The notes beneath the pieces are model-generated. The model saw only the letters and a program-made list of their open reading frames with translations, did no database searches and had not been told where the DNA came from. Of a DNA stretch of 32,346 bases, positions 11,763-24,012 are shown piece after piece. Made by a program: the position numbers and the translations under genes. Each line of letters opens with the position of its first letter. Position 1 is the first letter of the stretch. Origin of the DNA: Smittium mucronatum (Eukaryota; Kickxellomycota; Harpellomycetes; Harpellales; Legeriomycetaceae); assembly GCA_001953115.1 (NCBI GenBank), contig LSSL01002882.1:1-32346 (forward strand), in the 5' to 3' direction.

Positions 11763-12731
11763 GTGTTAATTCTAAATAGAATAAGTCAAGAATATTATCG
11801 CAAAACCAATAACAGTTTAGGAAGTGAATATTTTAAGATAAATTTCAATTTCAGCACATTAATTGCAGATTGCATACTTAACTTTAAATCTGATTTAAAA
11901 GAAATTCATAAGATAATAATTGAGAATAAAGTGAATAAATTTACTATTTTTAATATATTATGGTGTTTAAAACGTTTGGTAAAGATAAAAAATAAGTTCT
12001 TCATCCTTAAATGCATTTTTTTCGAAAAATAGTGAGTAAATTTTACTCATTTGATTTTAATTTAAAGAAATTTTTCTCATTTTTTTGAATTAAAAAAAGG
12101 ATAAAATTTTATCTGTTATGGGTTTTATTTACATTTTTTCTTAGAAAAATTAGCCTATTAAAATATTTAATGATGATTTTATCGGAAAAAGTTTAGTATA
12201 AAAATAATTTGTGTCATTTATTTTCGAATTTTCGGTTAAATTAGTATTAAAAGATGGAAGATTGTTACAACATATGCTTCTAAAAATTTTTAAGGATATT
12301 TTTTTTAAAAAAAAATTAGTATTTGAAGAAAAATATATGTATCTCAATGAAGGTGGGTTTTCTAATGCTATTATAAGTTTAATTTCTCTTATCTTCGGCA
12401 AAATATTTAAGTTTTCAATCCGAGTTTTTAAAGGAGAAACGAATATAATACTTAAGATCTAGATTGAAATAGAGATCACGCGTTTAAATTTTCTTGCAGT
12501 TTCGAAACTACAGTAAATATACATCGATTTAAAAATATTTAACAAAATCATTCTGATATTTATTTATTTGCAAAATTTTGAGAAAATAAAAGATTATTAA
12601 TATAGAATGATAGAAATAAAAATACAAATATATGATAAAAAATGAACACAAAGTTTTGAAAAAAAATATGTGTTTTTCTCTGAAAATTTTTGTAAAAAAT
12701 AAAATAAGCTTTTTTAATTAAATGAATTTTG
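11763..12731. other. A+T-rich segment with two weak open frames
   Basis: Plus-strand frames at 11,763-12,032 and 12,211-12,462 are open for 83-89 codons but begin at GTG rather than ATG. Their translations are mostly I/K/F/N/L. An in-frame TAA lies just upstream of the second (12,205-12,207), so a simple splice joining the two is not supported. Neither resembles a known family. They may be chance or old coding remains. Confidence 0.35.
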
Positions 12732-13050
12732 AATATCTCAACATCTGTAGGCCTTCTAACAGGACTTGGTGATTTTTTGTTAATTTATTTATCTAGAAAT
12801 AGATTGAGTAAATTATTCGTATATGAATATACGTATAATGAATATGATTTATTTATCAACCAATTATATGTTTGTTGATTGCATATAAATATGATAACTG
12901 TTGAAGTGTAAGAGCAGAAAGAGATTCCCTTTCTTTTACACGAACAATTAATGGCGGCCAATTAGATCGCAAACTGGGATAAATTATTAAAAATGATGAG
13001 AGAGGGTGCCAGTAATAAGAAAAAAAGATTATCCTGTAAAGAGAGGATAT
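12732..13050 (+). pseudogene. Decayed coding-like region, copy 2 of the dispersed repeat (5' part)
   Basis: One reading frame stays protein-like for about 105 codons, broken only by in-frame stops. It reads STSVGLLTGLGDFLLIYLSR near its start and, later, WDKLLKMMREGASNKKKRLS. A frame kept across several stops is typical of a gene decaying by point mutation. The GLGD segment faintly recalls the N-terminal part of Mpv17/PMP22 proteins, but the next residues do not support that, so no assignment is made. The 3' third aligns with 1.39-1.50 kb. Confidence 0.35.
12906..12941 (+). other. Compound hairpin in copy 2 island
   Basis: GTGTAA pairs with TTACAC at the ends, and GAAAG pairs with CTTTC further in, around an AGATTCC loop. 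Together they form a 36-base stem-loop with a small internal bulge. It lies inside the coding-like island, so it may be incidental. Confidence 0.35.
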
Positions 13051-13063
13051 ATAGCAAATAAAT

Positions 13064-13246
13064 ATGGTATCTATTATTTTGTTTCAAGTATTTGAATTTA
13101 AAGGCTTAAAAAGCTTGCTAGGGAGCTTTTATTTTGTATTATGGGTTTTTTCTTTTCTTTTATATATAAATACTATCATTTCCAAAAGAATGAGCGGGCA
13201 TGGAAAAATCAGAATCAATAAATCTAGCTTAACTAAGAAATTTTAA
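13064..13246 (+). CDS. Hypothetical 60-residue ORF with one membrane-like segment
   Basis: An ATG frame of 60 codons. Residues about 16-37 are hydrophobic (GLKSLLGSFYFVLWVFSFLL) and the C-terminus is basic (SKRMSGHGKIRINKSS). It lies between two other coding-like stretches on the same strand and may be part of the same decayed or spliced gene. In copy 1 the corresponding DNA has no matching frame, so independent coding is doubtful. No family was recognised. Confidence 0.25.
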   Translation: MVSIILFQVFEFKGLKSLLGSFYFVLWVFSFLLYINTIISKRMSGHGKIRINKSSLTKKF

Positions 13247-13513
13247 AGACATCTACTTATTATAGTTAGTAATTTAGAGTTATACTCTTTTGAATTGGTC
13301 TCAATTTCCATCTTTTACTTTAAATTTTGACAAGAAAAAAATAAATTTCGGTTTATAATAAACATATTCTAACTCTTGCATTTTATATCCACGGAACAGA
13401 AAAAAAAACGTAAAAAAAATAAACGTAAAAATAAACGTAAAAATTATATACATAAAAAAAATAAACATACGTGATGATTATAAATCAACACTTTGAATCT
13501 TAACTTAAAAGGC

Positions 13514-13651
13514 ATGCACAAGTCAAATTTCCAAAAGGTCCTTACATCCCATCAAGAAGACTCAATAGAGTGTTCTTTTATTGAAGCCCCCGATAAAAAA
13601 ACAAAAACCAGTAGTAATAACCCCATTGGATTAGCAAAATCTGCAAAATAA
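13514..13651 (+). CDS. Hypothetical small ORF, 45 residues, coding-like composition
   Basis: ATG at 13,514 and TAA at 13,649-13,651; the frame is open back to 13,484. The translation is hydrophilic and compositionally normal (MHKSNFQKVLTSHQEDS; IECSFIEAPDKK; NNPIGLAKSAK). G+C is clearly above the flanks. It is one of the most protein-like short frames in the desert. It sits in copy 2 of the dispersed repeat, opposite the 1,916-2,188 ORF. No family was recognised. It may be a terminal exon or a surviving piece of a dead transposon gene. Confidence 0.35.
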   Translation: MHKSNFQKVLTSHQEDSIECSFIEAPDKKTKTSSNNPIGLAKSAK

Positions 13652-13720
13652 CTGACAAAAAATTTTTTTTATAAAGATTGATTTAAACCATTATAAGCGC
13701 AAATAGATATGAATTCTAAC

Positions 13721-15191
13721 TTAACATTTAGTTATTATTTTCAATTCTGTCTGTTCAAGGATTTTAAAGCTAAATTCAATGCATTATTTAATAGATAATC
13801 ATAAAAAAATATGATACTTTTTTAATTATACGAAATTAACAACTAAAATATCAAAGATTGATAACAAAAAAATTCCTAATAAGAAATGCGACAAAAAAAA
13901 AATGAACGGGGTTTCCATTTTCGTAGCATGGTATTTTAGAAAATTTAAAAAGTAAGATTTCAAATTAATTGATACTATTTTAGATATTTAAATTTAAATT
14001 ATTAAATATCAAAGTATTACATATGAAAATAATCATAATTTTTTGTCATTCTAATTATAAATGACACTTATTTTGTATTAGATACCATTTTAACCTTATT
14101 TTATCTTAACTAACTTAATCACATGTAACAATAGCCAGTTAAATCGATTAAAACAGAAAAATCTGCATAAATAGAAATATATAAATTTATAAGCCCAGTT
14201 TAATAAAAAAATTATATATTAGATTGGTAAAAATATTAATTTTATATCATAAATGTATAATAATAATTATATTGTGCCGAGTATAAGTTAATGAATCAAC
14301 AAAAAATACATACCATTTTGATAAAAAAAATTTAAATTGAATAAATAATTTATATCACCATTTTTAAATTAAAAGTTGAAGAAATAAAAAGTATATTTTT
14401 TATCTATTATAAAAATTTGATATCGATAATCTTTTTAAATTAATATTGTTTTATCGATAAAATTATAATATTTTAGAACATAATACAGAGTTTTAAAATA
14501 AAAATACCCTTTTTTCATATCTTTAGACTCATATTTTAGATTTGGGTGGTTATTTTTTTGATTAAAATAATAAAAAAAAATACTTGATCAAATAAAATAT
14601 AACAATAATTTAAAGAAGAAATCTAAAAGAGGTTATTATTGATTATTTATAACCGATAATGGAATATGTATATTTTTAAGGTGATCTTATATATTTTTTA
14701 TAAGAATCAACCCACAGGTTCAGAAAAAAAATTCATTATTAATGAAAAAAGGTGTAGTTTATGTTAAATTTTTTTTAAAAAAATAAAACTTATGAAATTC
14801 AATTTTAAAAAAATTATTTCTAGAAAATTATTAATTTAATATAAGATACTAAGAAATGTTTAAGTTCAGATAAAATTATGGCTAATATTTTTAATATCCA
14901 AATTAGAGTCAATAAACCATGAATATAGTATAAAAGAATAATTTTAATCATAATTTAATTATTTTTAATAAAATAAATAATCATTATGAGAATTTTAATA
15001 TTTAAAAATATGCTATTATTTCAAAAAAATAGCATAAAAAGGTTGATAAACTTTATTTCTGAAGAATTAAGGGAAGAAAAAACCTTTAAAACTGAATTTG
15101 GATATGCAATTTTAGTCAATAAAAAAATAATAAAAATTTAAAATTTAAAATAATTAATTTTGAAATACATGTAAATCAAAATAATATTTAA
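13721..15191. other. A+T-rich DNA without recognisable genes
   Basis: Homopolymer-rich sequence. No island of raised G+C, RNA gene or terminus was recognised. Confidence 0.7.
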
Positions 15192-15314
15192 TCCCAACAA
15201 AAAATTAATGGGGTTCTAGAGCTATGGAAAAGAAAACAATTTATGTCAGATATGACTATTATTAAAGTGATTGACTATTTTATACCTAAAATGTTGCAAA
15301 CTGATATAAAATAA
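15192..15314 (+). other. Candidate exon or relic resembling the end of a CTD-interaction domain
   Basis: A frame of 40 codons lies between TAA 15,189-15,191 and TAA 15,312-15,314. It reads INGVLELWKRKQFMSDMTII, then KVIDYFIPKML. The pattern V-L-x-L/I-W-x-x-x-x-x-F-x-x-x-x-I-I-x-x-x-x-D recalls the last helices of RNA polymerase II CTD-interaction domains (Rtt103, RPRD and SCAF types). Only this short part is present and there is no ATG. The resemblance is from memory and could be coincidental. Confidence 0.2.
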
Positions 15315-18300
15315 ATAAAATAAAATGTGATTAATACTTATTTAGGGGTGAAAATGATGTTATTTTATCTATGAAAAATATTATTTATATTTAGCTATAT
15401 TCATAATGAAAGGGACTTGAAAATTTAACTACTGATATATATATTTTTTCGGACTTAAAATTCAATACATCGACTAAAAATACCTTAACTTGGGCTTAAG
15501 ATCGGTAATAATAATTAAGATCGATTTATTATTAATTTGATCTGAATAAAAAAATAACAATAATAGAATAAAAAGTGTTTCATCAACATGAAATTTTAAA
15601 TAATTAATACTAAAATTGAATTTTTATTTTATTATATACCTGCGCGTTATCGATTTATAATTAGCCAATTTTGTGTAGAGATATAGTTTTTTTAATATAC
15701 ATTTGTTTTCAAAAAAATAAATATCTAGAATAATTTTTAATTTTAATAAATTAATTTAACTATAGAATTTTTTTTTGATTATTCTTCTTGGATATATCTC
15801 TACATATTATTGATATATAGACAATTTTTCTAAATATATTTTCAATTTAATTTCTGGTAAATAATATGTTTGTTTTTTTTCATAAAAATATTTAGACTCT
15901 TATTTGATTTAAATATGTATTCTCAGAATAATTTTGTTTTGAAAAATTAAATCAAATTTAATTAATGTATCTGTTTCTTTTTATATTTTATTTTTCATAT
16001 TTACTCGTAATTTTTTAACCTCTCATTTTATCTTTTTTTACAGTTATTTTTCGAAAAAGTTTTATCAATTTAGCCCCCCTTTTTTTGTTGATTTAATTTA
16101 AAAATAGAACGAACAATATTTATAATTATTTTATTTAAATGTAAATAATAAAATTCTGATTATCATTAATAATAAATCTGACCTGTAATATTTTAATCTC
16201 AAGATATCATTATATTTTTCAACTTTCCGCCTTACTTTTTTTTCCTTTTTTTTATCATATAGAAAAATTTACTTGTATTTTAAGCTTAAATTTTATATAC
16301 AAAAAACTAATATTTAACTTATTTTTTTCACTCTTTGTTGATTCTTTAGAGTACTGAATTTTTATTAAAAATATTTCACAAAATATTTTGTATTCGAATC
16401 TTTCTAAATTCAATATTTTTCCAACCTTTATTTCCCCTTGATTTTATTTTAAATTCTTTGGTAAATAAAGAGCTTATTAAAAATAAAAATATATTTCAAT
16501 AATAAGCCTTATTCTTTTTCTGAAAACTTCATAGCTAATTTTAATTTCGCAATCTGTCCAAAAAATCTTACTTCTATCTTAATTGTAAATGGTTATGAAA
16601 GATTAATTTTAATGCGTAATAAGTCGTGAAAAGTTTTATTTCCTACAATTACACCCTCGTATAATGTAAATTTGCAAAAATTATATACCTTATTGATTTT
16701 TTCAGAATTTTATTATAGAAAAACCTTAATTAAATTTATTTTTAAATAAATAGATTTTCTATTGAATTATTGGTGGCTAAATTAAAAGTCAGTTTTTAAT
16801 CAAAAATTTTTTTTATCATAGATAGATATATAATTCCCAAATAAATCATTTTAATTGTGTCTAATTTAGAAATTATTTTAAAAAAATACTACTATTTATA
16901 TATTTTTCATCAGAAGTAAATTTTTTAACATCTATATATAGAAAATTTTCGGATATTTTGTTATTTTTTTCAATAAAACCTTCAAGAAACAGGAAATATC
17001 TGGTTTCTTCAGCCATAAATCATATTTTGATCATTCTTTCCATTAATTATCATTAATTTATCCGGAAAAAAGAAAAAAAATATCCATATTTATCATCGAT
17101 TAATTAATTTAGACTTTTTATCATATAGAAATTTTCTCAAAAAATCCATCTTATGAATAATTTACCACACTTTTCATGATTTTTTTCTAAAACCGAGTAT
17201 TTTTATAAATAAATTTTCTAAATAGAGTGAGAGAATTAATTTGATTAAATGGTAGCAATTGTAATATATATATTTTATTATTTGTATTAGATCCAGTATT
17301 GTACAAATAAAGGAAATTATCTACACATAATTATAAATTAATATAAATATGTAATTCAAACTCCATGAGGATTTATTTTTATAATGTTATTGTTTATTAA
17401 TCCTGAAACTATTTTATTGATCGGAATTGTTTGATATTTTTTTAATTATATAATCTTGATAAAATAAATCAAAAAAATTTAATGCCGAATCTATTTGTAT
17501 AAAGCAGTGTGCTCTCTATATATTAAAATCTCTTTACTCCATTTTTTATGAATAACTATTATTAAACTAAAAATATATAAGGAATTTCTAAGTTAATTCA
17601 TTGTGACTTAAGCTCGAGCAATCAAAATTCGATATAAATTATTTTTAGGCTTAATATTGTAATGATACAACTTTTTTCTTCATAATTTCTATATAGTGAT
17701 TATGAATATTTTTTGTTTAGACAGATAAACTGAAACTTCACTTTTACTTAATGGTATATTTGTTTTATATTAAACTTGGTTATAAAAAATTATTCATAAG
17801 AGTTATATACTTTTATCTCAAATTTGATAATCAAATTAAAATAAATTTAATTGTAGAGATTATTTTAATTCTTTTTTATTTCATTTTTTTTTTAATAAAA
17901 TTATATTTGTATAAGAGAAATAATCTATATGAAACTCAAAGATAACAATGACAAAGTTCAAAATTGTAAATGATTTTTATGAAAAGTCTCAAGTTTTATG
18001 GATTTGAAGACTTGCTTTATATATTCTGATATTAAAAAATCTATGATTTTAAACCGCAAAATTGATTTTATAAACTTATTTTAATTTGTGATAATTAAAA
18101 TATTATAAAAAAGTTTAACAAGTGATTTTAACTTCTGCTGATATTAATCATAACAAATTTTTTTATCATATATGAATAAATTAAAGTTATAAATTGTTAT
18201 TTTATATCAGGAATTAGACATTTGTAATTATATATTATTAAAAAATTTATAGCTTCACTGATCTATAAAATAGGAAGAAATCATTTTTATTTCTCAAAAT

Positions 18301-19731
18301 TATTTAAGTATCCTTACTTTTTATATACAATCTTATTCAATAAAATGATAATATAATAGATATTTAGATATATTTAGGAATATACGAATATCAATTTTCA
18401 ATAAATATATTTCAGGTATTAAATATTTTAATAATCAAAGTTTCGGTTATATTAATTCATTATTCTCAAGACAGTTTTCGCAGAATATAAAAAAAAAATT
18501 ATTTTTTTGGAGGTAAAGAACTCATAGATTGGTTATAATAAAATATTAAAAAATTAATAATTATAATAATTCAGATAATTATTAAATGTCTAAAATTCAA
18601 AATAGATTTATAAATACCCTTTTTTTAGACATCTGGTTTAATTTTCAAAATATAATAAATATTATCTAGAGAATATCACGGGGTAGGTGGGGGATAAAAT
18701 GCTGTTAATCGCGGTAAATTATAATGAAAATGAACATTTTTATAACTTTGATTTTTTTTTTAGGTAAATATAAAATTATTAACAATAAATCACAGTTAAT
18801 TATTAATAATTAAACTGAAAATGTGATCTTTAAAATTTTTTACTGAAATTTATTAATAAAATTTCATTTATCATCCTAGTTTGGGAATTATAAAAAATAC
18901 AAAATATTATTAAAATTCCATCTTACAAATAAAATTGATTATAAAATTAACTATATCTATTTTATTTAAAGTTTTATTATTTATATTTGCAAGATAAATT
19001 TAAATTTAAATTTAAATATTTTTAAAAAAAATAAGTAATAAAAAAACATTATGTTTTTTTGAAACTGATTTTTTCATAAAAATAATTATCAATTGAGAAA
19101 AAAATTTAAATATAAATAGTAATATTAATTCTATATTCACTAAAAAAATTGCGTTTTCCTCGATTTAATCGCATATTTAAATTTATATAGTTATAAAGAT
19201 AATTTATTATTATATTATGTAAAAAAATCTTCATTTTTTTCTCATCCTTTATTATTCATTTTTTTATTCCTATTTATCTCTAGTCTTCCCATAATTATGA
19301 TAATTTTTTAAATTATAATCCTTTAAATCTTTTTTATAATAAAAAATAATAATTTAATTTACTAGAAATATTAAAGTTTTGATTGAAGCCCGATTTTTAT
19401 TTTAATAAATGGTATTAAATTTAATTAAATTTTCTCTTAAATAGTCAATTTTTTGCTTATTTTTTTCAAATAATACTTTTAAACTTAGGTATTATTTTAT
19501 TAATTACTGAATTAGAATATTAAATTAATTCCTAATCAAATGATGGATTATTAAAAGAAAAATTAAATAATTTCCATAAGCTTTTAAAATAAAGTAAAAA
19601 TTTCCGAAAAAGCCTTTTTTATAATTCTGTTTTTGTATAAGTATCGATCCAAGCGTTATTTTATATTCTTTAAATTTGGTGATAAATTTATTTGATAAAT
19701 ATTAATATTCCTTTTTTTGCTTCTTTATTGA
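15315..19731. other. A+T-rich DNA without confident genes
   Basis: The 17,751-17,945 plus-strand frame translates to I/F/L/Y/K-rich sequence expected of this composition and is not taken as a gene. A minus-strand read at about 16,596-16,710 (FTLYEGVIVGNKTFHDLLR) is protein-like but unassigned. A G-rich cluster lies at 18,680-18,693. Confidence 0.6.
18680..18693 (+). other. G-rich cluster
   Basis: GGGGTAGGTGGGGG occurs in otherwise A+T-rich DNA. It is similar in kind to the other isolated G clusters in the window. No function is evident. Confidence 0.6.
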
Positions 19732-19800
19732 AAATTTGCCATCCTTGAACCAATACCCAACAATTATGAAGCTGATAGAGCTACAGAAAGAGATTAGGTG
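19732..19800 (+). other. Exon-like island ending at a donor-like site
   Basis: This short segment of raised G+C reads protein-like in two overlapping frames. One gives ILEPIPNNYEADRATERD up to a TAG; the other gives LPSLNQYPTIMKLIELQKEI. It ends at AG|GTGAAT (19,796-19,803), which fits a splice donor. No ATG upstream and no matching acceptor were identified. It may be an exon or a relic. Confidence 0.22.
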
Positions 19801-22800
19801 AATCTTTATAAATATTTTCTTAAATTTGCTTTTATAACTTTTTATTAACTTTAAAAAAAATCATCATATTTTTTTAACACAATTTACAGTTGATTTTTCT
19901 TTTAAAAAAATAGGTCTGAAAGTGTTTATTAAATTTATTTTTTATCTTTGATACTTTATTAACAAGTTTTTTATGCATCTTTGAGAAATAACAAATAAAA
20001 ATTTGTTCAAAAATTCATAAAAATAGCTCTTTAGAAATACAGATGGTTATATTTTGACCTTAGAATATAAAAATGCAAAAAATTGTGTTAATAAACTAAT
20101 TAAATATTTGAAAATACATATCTGTAAAGAAAATGTGCTAACTTTATTTAATTTTCATCTTTTTTTGTCTTCTTTTTGCTTTTTGTTGACATTAATTCAA
20201 AGCATTAATTTATAATATTTGTTTATTTAAATAAAAAAGTAATAAAAAAATCAATGGTAGCTAAAAAAGCTTTTATATATATATACTTATATATTAAAAT
20301 TTCCTGTGTTATATACCATAACTTTACTTAACTTTGGTCTTTATGTATCTTAAATATATACATATTAAATAATTAGATAGTTTAATTATTTTTTTTATAT
20401 ATTCAGAATTGTAGCTCAATTATTTATAAATAATAATAAGATTAATATAAATTTTTAAATTTTATAATACTTGTTTTCGGATTGAAAAATCGATTTTTTA
20501 AAATTTAAATTTAAATTTTTGTAACAGTAATAAATTCATCACATTATTATAACAATATTTTATTTTTGTTGACAATTTTTGGTCCATATCCAGTTATTAT
20601 TCTATATATAATGTTAATATAAATTTAAAGCAAAAAATAGTATAAAATTAAAACTAAAAGAGTTTATATACTATAAACTAACGAAACTTTTTTCGAATAT
20701 TAAAATATAATAAACTTTATGTTTTGTTATATTTCAAAGATAAAGATGATTAAAATAAATTCTTTCATTACGGAAATTATTTTTAATTTTTAAAAAATAA
20801 AAAAGTGAAATTAATGAATAAAAAAATAAATTTCATCAAGTTTAAATATCTAAGTATCTAAATCTAAATGAAAATATCGAAACTAAATTTATATTGAACT
20901 TTTTGATTTCTTCATTTCGTAAAATAATTATGCTTTTTTATGGGGTTAATTAGACTATCTATATTGTTCACTTGGTCAGTAAATTCTTTTTGATTTTTTT
21001 TATATAATATTAGGTTGGAGATATAGGATTTAGACCAAATAGTAGTAGATATTAATTTTTTATATTATAAAAAATCTTCAACGAATAGTTTAAAATAATT
21101 GTGCCAAAAACATCGAAAATATGTAAAATTAACTATTTAAAAAAACTCGATTAATTATAAAAATTTCTTTATTATAAAAATTTATAAAAAAATCAGTTTA
21201 TATGTTCGATTTGGATATTTGGAAACAAAAATTTCATAAATTTTATTCTATAGTGTCTATATTTTTTTCATAGAAATAAATTTCTAAAAAAACTAATTTT
21301 TAATAAGCCGCGTTTAATAAATTTAATATCTAACAGGTGAATATATATATTTTTTTAAATTTCAATGATTTATATTATAGTGATTATTAGAGTTTATTTT
21401 AGAGAAATAAATTTCAAATAAAATTTTTTTGTTGAGTCCCATAGATTAGAGATTTTATTTAATATTTTTTCTTAATTTTATTAGTATATTTTAAATATAA
21501 TTCTTTTTTCATTGCATATGAACGGTAATTAACTTTAACCACTTTGAATAGTAAAATTTTCTGACATAGTTATCTTTTCCTGAGAAAGTGAGAATTATTT
21601 TTTCCAACTTTATTAACATCAATTATCAAGATGTTAGATTAATTATGATAAATACATCCTACCTCTTTTTTTGATAACTTTCTAAAAATGATAGGGAATA
21701 TAAATTCTGTTTCACACATTTTTTCATTTCAGGATTGAATTAAAAACGCCATTAATTTTATTCTTAAATTATCTTTTGTCTTTTTTATATCATTCCCATA
21801 AATTTTTTTATATATTATGAGATTTTTTATCATAACATGCTAAAAATCCATGAATACGTATTTTTTAAACAATTTTTTTTTACTTAATTCGAAAGTTTTT
21901 TTTTCTTTGATAAAATTTATCAAAAATTTCCATTTTATCATAATCTGGTATTAAAAGTCAAATATTCACCACTAATTAGCCTCGGTCGTGTTAATGGCTA
22001 AAATATATTATTATATCAGTTAGTTTGTGAAAATTAGAAACTATTTAAATTAGTATAAATTATATAAATTTTATAGCAGATATTTTTCTAAAAAAATTAT
22101 TACGATACCAATCATATTTTAATGATTATATCTAATATTGAATTTCAAGAAATTTTTTGTTATTTAAAACGCTGTTCATTATGTACAGGGTTTTCAATGG
22201 GATGAATTTGATAGGCCTCACATATATAAAATATATTTCATTTAAAATTTACAACTTTTTATTGTAAGTTCTAATAATAAATTTATTACTAATTTAAAGC
22301 CAAAAATGATTTTTAGAAAATTTTAGAATTTATCATATATATGGATTAATTTCAATTAATTAAATATATAAAGTTCCATATATAAATAATTTAATAAGAT
22401 AATACCAAAATTTCAAAAAAAAATTTCTTTTATATTTTAAAAAGGAATAAACTGAATAAATAATTAAACTCCTATACATTTTATTGCAGATTATTTGACG
22501 AAAATTCTTCACTTGAAATTTTTTTTCTAGGGAAATCTTCTTAATTTTATTCTCAAAAAAATTCTGATTTGTTGATCTTAACGATCAATTTTACTTTTTT
22601 CAAGTTTATACTCAGATCAAAAGTGGAAACATTTATTAAAAATATTTTTGAAAAGCATTATACACTTTTTATCTCGCCAATGCTCCTAGATTATAAAAAC
22701 AGTAATTTTATACATTATAAAAGATAAATATATTATTATAAAAATTAATATTACCTTGATGATTTTTTATTTTTTTAAAAAAAAAAAATCAAAATAATTG

Positions 22801-23985
22801 AATATATTAAATTTTTAAAAGATTTCTTTCAACAGTTTTTTATTAAAATATAATTTAAATTTCGTATAAAAGTTTAACGAAAAAATCAAATTCTAATCTC
22901 TTGCCGATCTTGGCTGATATAAATGAACTGATTTAACACTTAATAAATTTAAATGGATTCAATTATTTTTCAGTAAACATTTTCTGTCTAACACACCAGA
23001 AAAATTCTCAATTTTTTGAATTTAGGCTTTTCGATTTTTTATTTCTCAGTGTCCCTATCCATTAATGATTCAAGAATTTAAAAAAATATATTTATCATAA
23101 TTCCATACCCTGACAAAAAAGTTATATAATAAATAATCAAGATATGATCATGGTTAGAATTAATGTTATTACGGTTTATTAACAAATATAAAGCAACTAA
23201 AAGCTATCAATGTACCTTTTTATACTATTTATTTATTATCTAATTATTTAAGAACCAAAAAATTTATCATTGTAATTTTTGAACTTTAAAATATGATTAT
23301 GAGGTAAAGATAAAAGAATTTCTAAACTCTATAGAATCTTGAGTTTGATGTAAAATGAATAGCAGTGTAATTTAATCAAGATTTTTCATCCTCAATATTT
23401 TTCAGGCGAAAGAATTCTAGCCCTAAAAAAATGAAAAACTTTTTCTAAATTTTATTTAAATATGAAGTAATAAAAAATTTTATATCGATAATACTAAATA
23501 AAAAAGAAATCTGATTTTTAAATATAATATATATGTTGTAAAAAAAGATAATTTTTTAAGAATATTTTTATTTCATCCTTCACAAAACTACAAACTGATG
23601 AATTTACTTTGTTTAAAAAATCCATTAAATATACATTTTAACAAAAATTTAAATTAAAAGCCAATATTTGGACTACCAGATGACCTCAAGCTAAAATTTC
23701 CTAACAATTTAAATTATCGTTTTCTATTTAATAATCAAATATCTATTTTTATTTTCATTTTCTTAGATTTTTTCCATAATTGAATTCCGAAATTTCTGTG
23801 TATATTTATATTTATATTTCATTTAATTTCGTTCAATTTCGTTCAATTTGCAATTTATATCCTTTTTTTTGCTGTTTATTTGTAAAATGAAGCATAAGCA
23901 TTTCTTTTGCTCTAAAATCAATTTCAAATAAATACTACTTTACATAAAAGAAAAAATAAATTATATATAAACAAATTATAAAATA
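19801..23985. other. A+T-rich DNA without recognisable genes
   Basis: No gene or terminus was recognised. A patch at about 22,890-22,940 gives protein-like reads on both strands at once, which shows how easily such short reads arise. Two TTTCGTTCAAT units lie at about 23,826-23,848. Confidence 0.65.
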
Positions 23986-24012
23986 TACCCCAATGCAATA
24001 ATTATTATTCGG

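Larger units (their letters stand above)
12970..13720 (+). repeat. Diverged dispersed repeat, copy 2
   Basis: This is the partner of 1,400-2,230. The shared blocks keep the same order, orientation and near-constant offset (11,576, then 11,534, then 11,493, the drift implying small indels). The core AAAGAGAGG-ATATATAGC-AAATAA near 13,037 corresponds to AAAGAAGGAGAGGGATTAGCTAAT near 1,459. Similarity is patchy, so the copies are old. Confidence 0.45.

Noticed and set aside
12150..12401. Minus-strand 83-codon ORF overlapping 12,211-12,462
   Set aside because: Both strands are open over the same interval, which is characteristic of low-complexity A+T DNA rather than of two genes.
11763..12462. 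One spliced gene made of the 11,763 and 12,211 frames
   Set aside because: An in-frame TAA lies directly upstream of the second frame, neither has an ATG start, and no suitable donor/acceptor pair preserves the frame.
13398..13470. Regular A-rich units as a CRISPR-like array
   Set aside because: The units are short and irregular with no spacers. This is a simple tandem repeat in eukaryotic DNA.
17751..17945. 64-codon ORF with ATG
   Set aside because: Nearly all I/L/F/Y/K/N residues, no G+C rise and no motif; consistent with chance.
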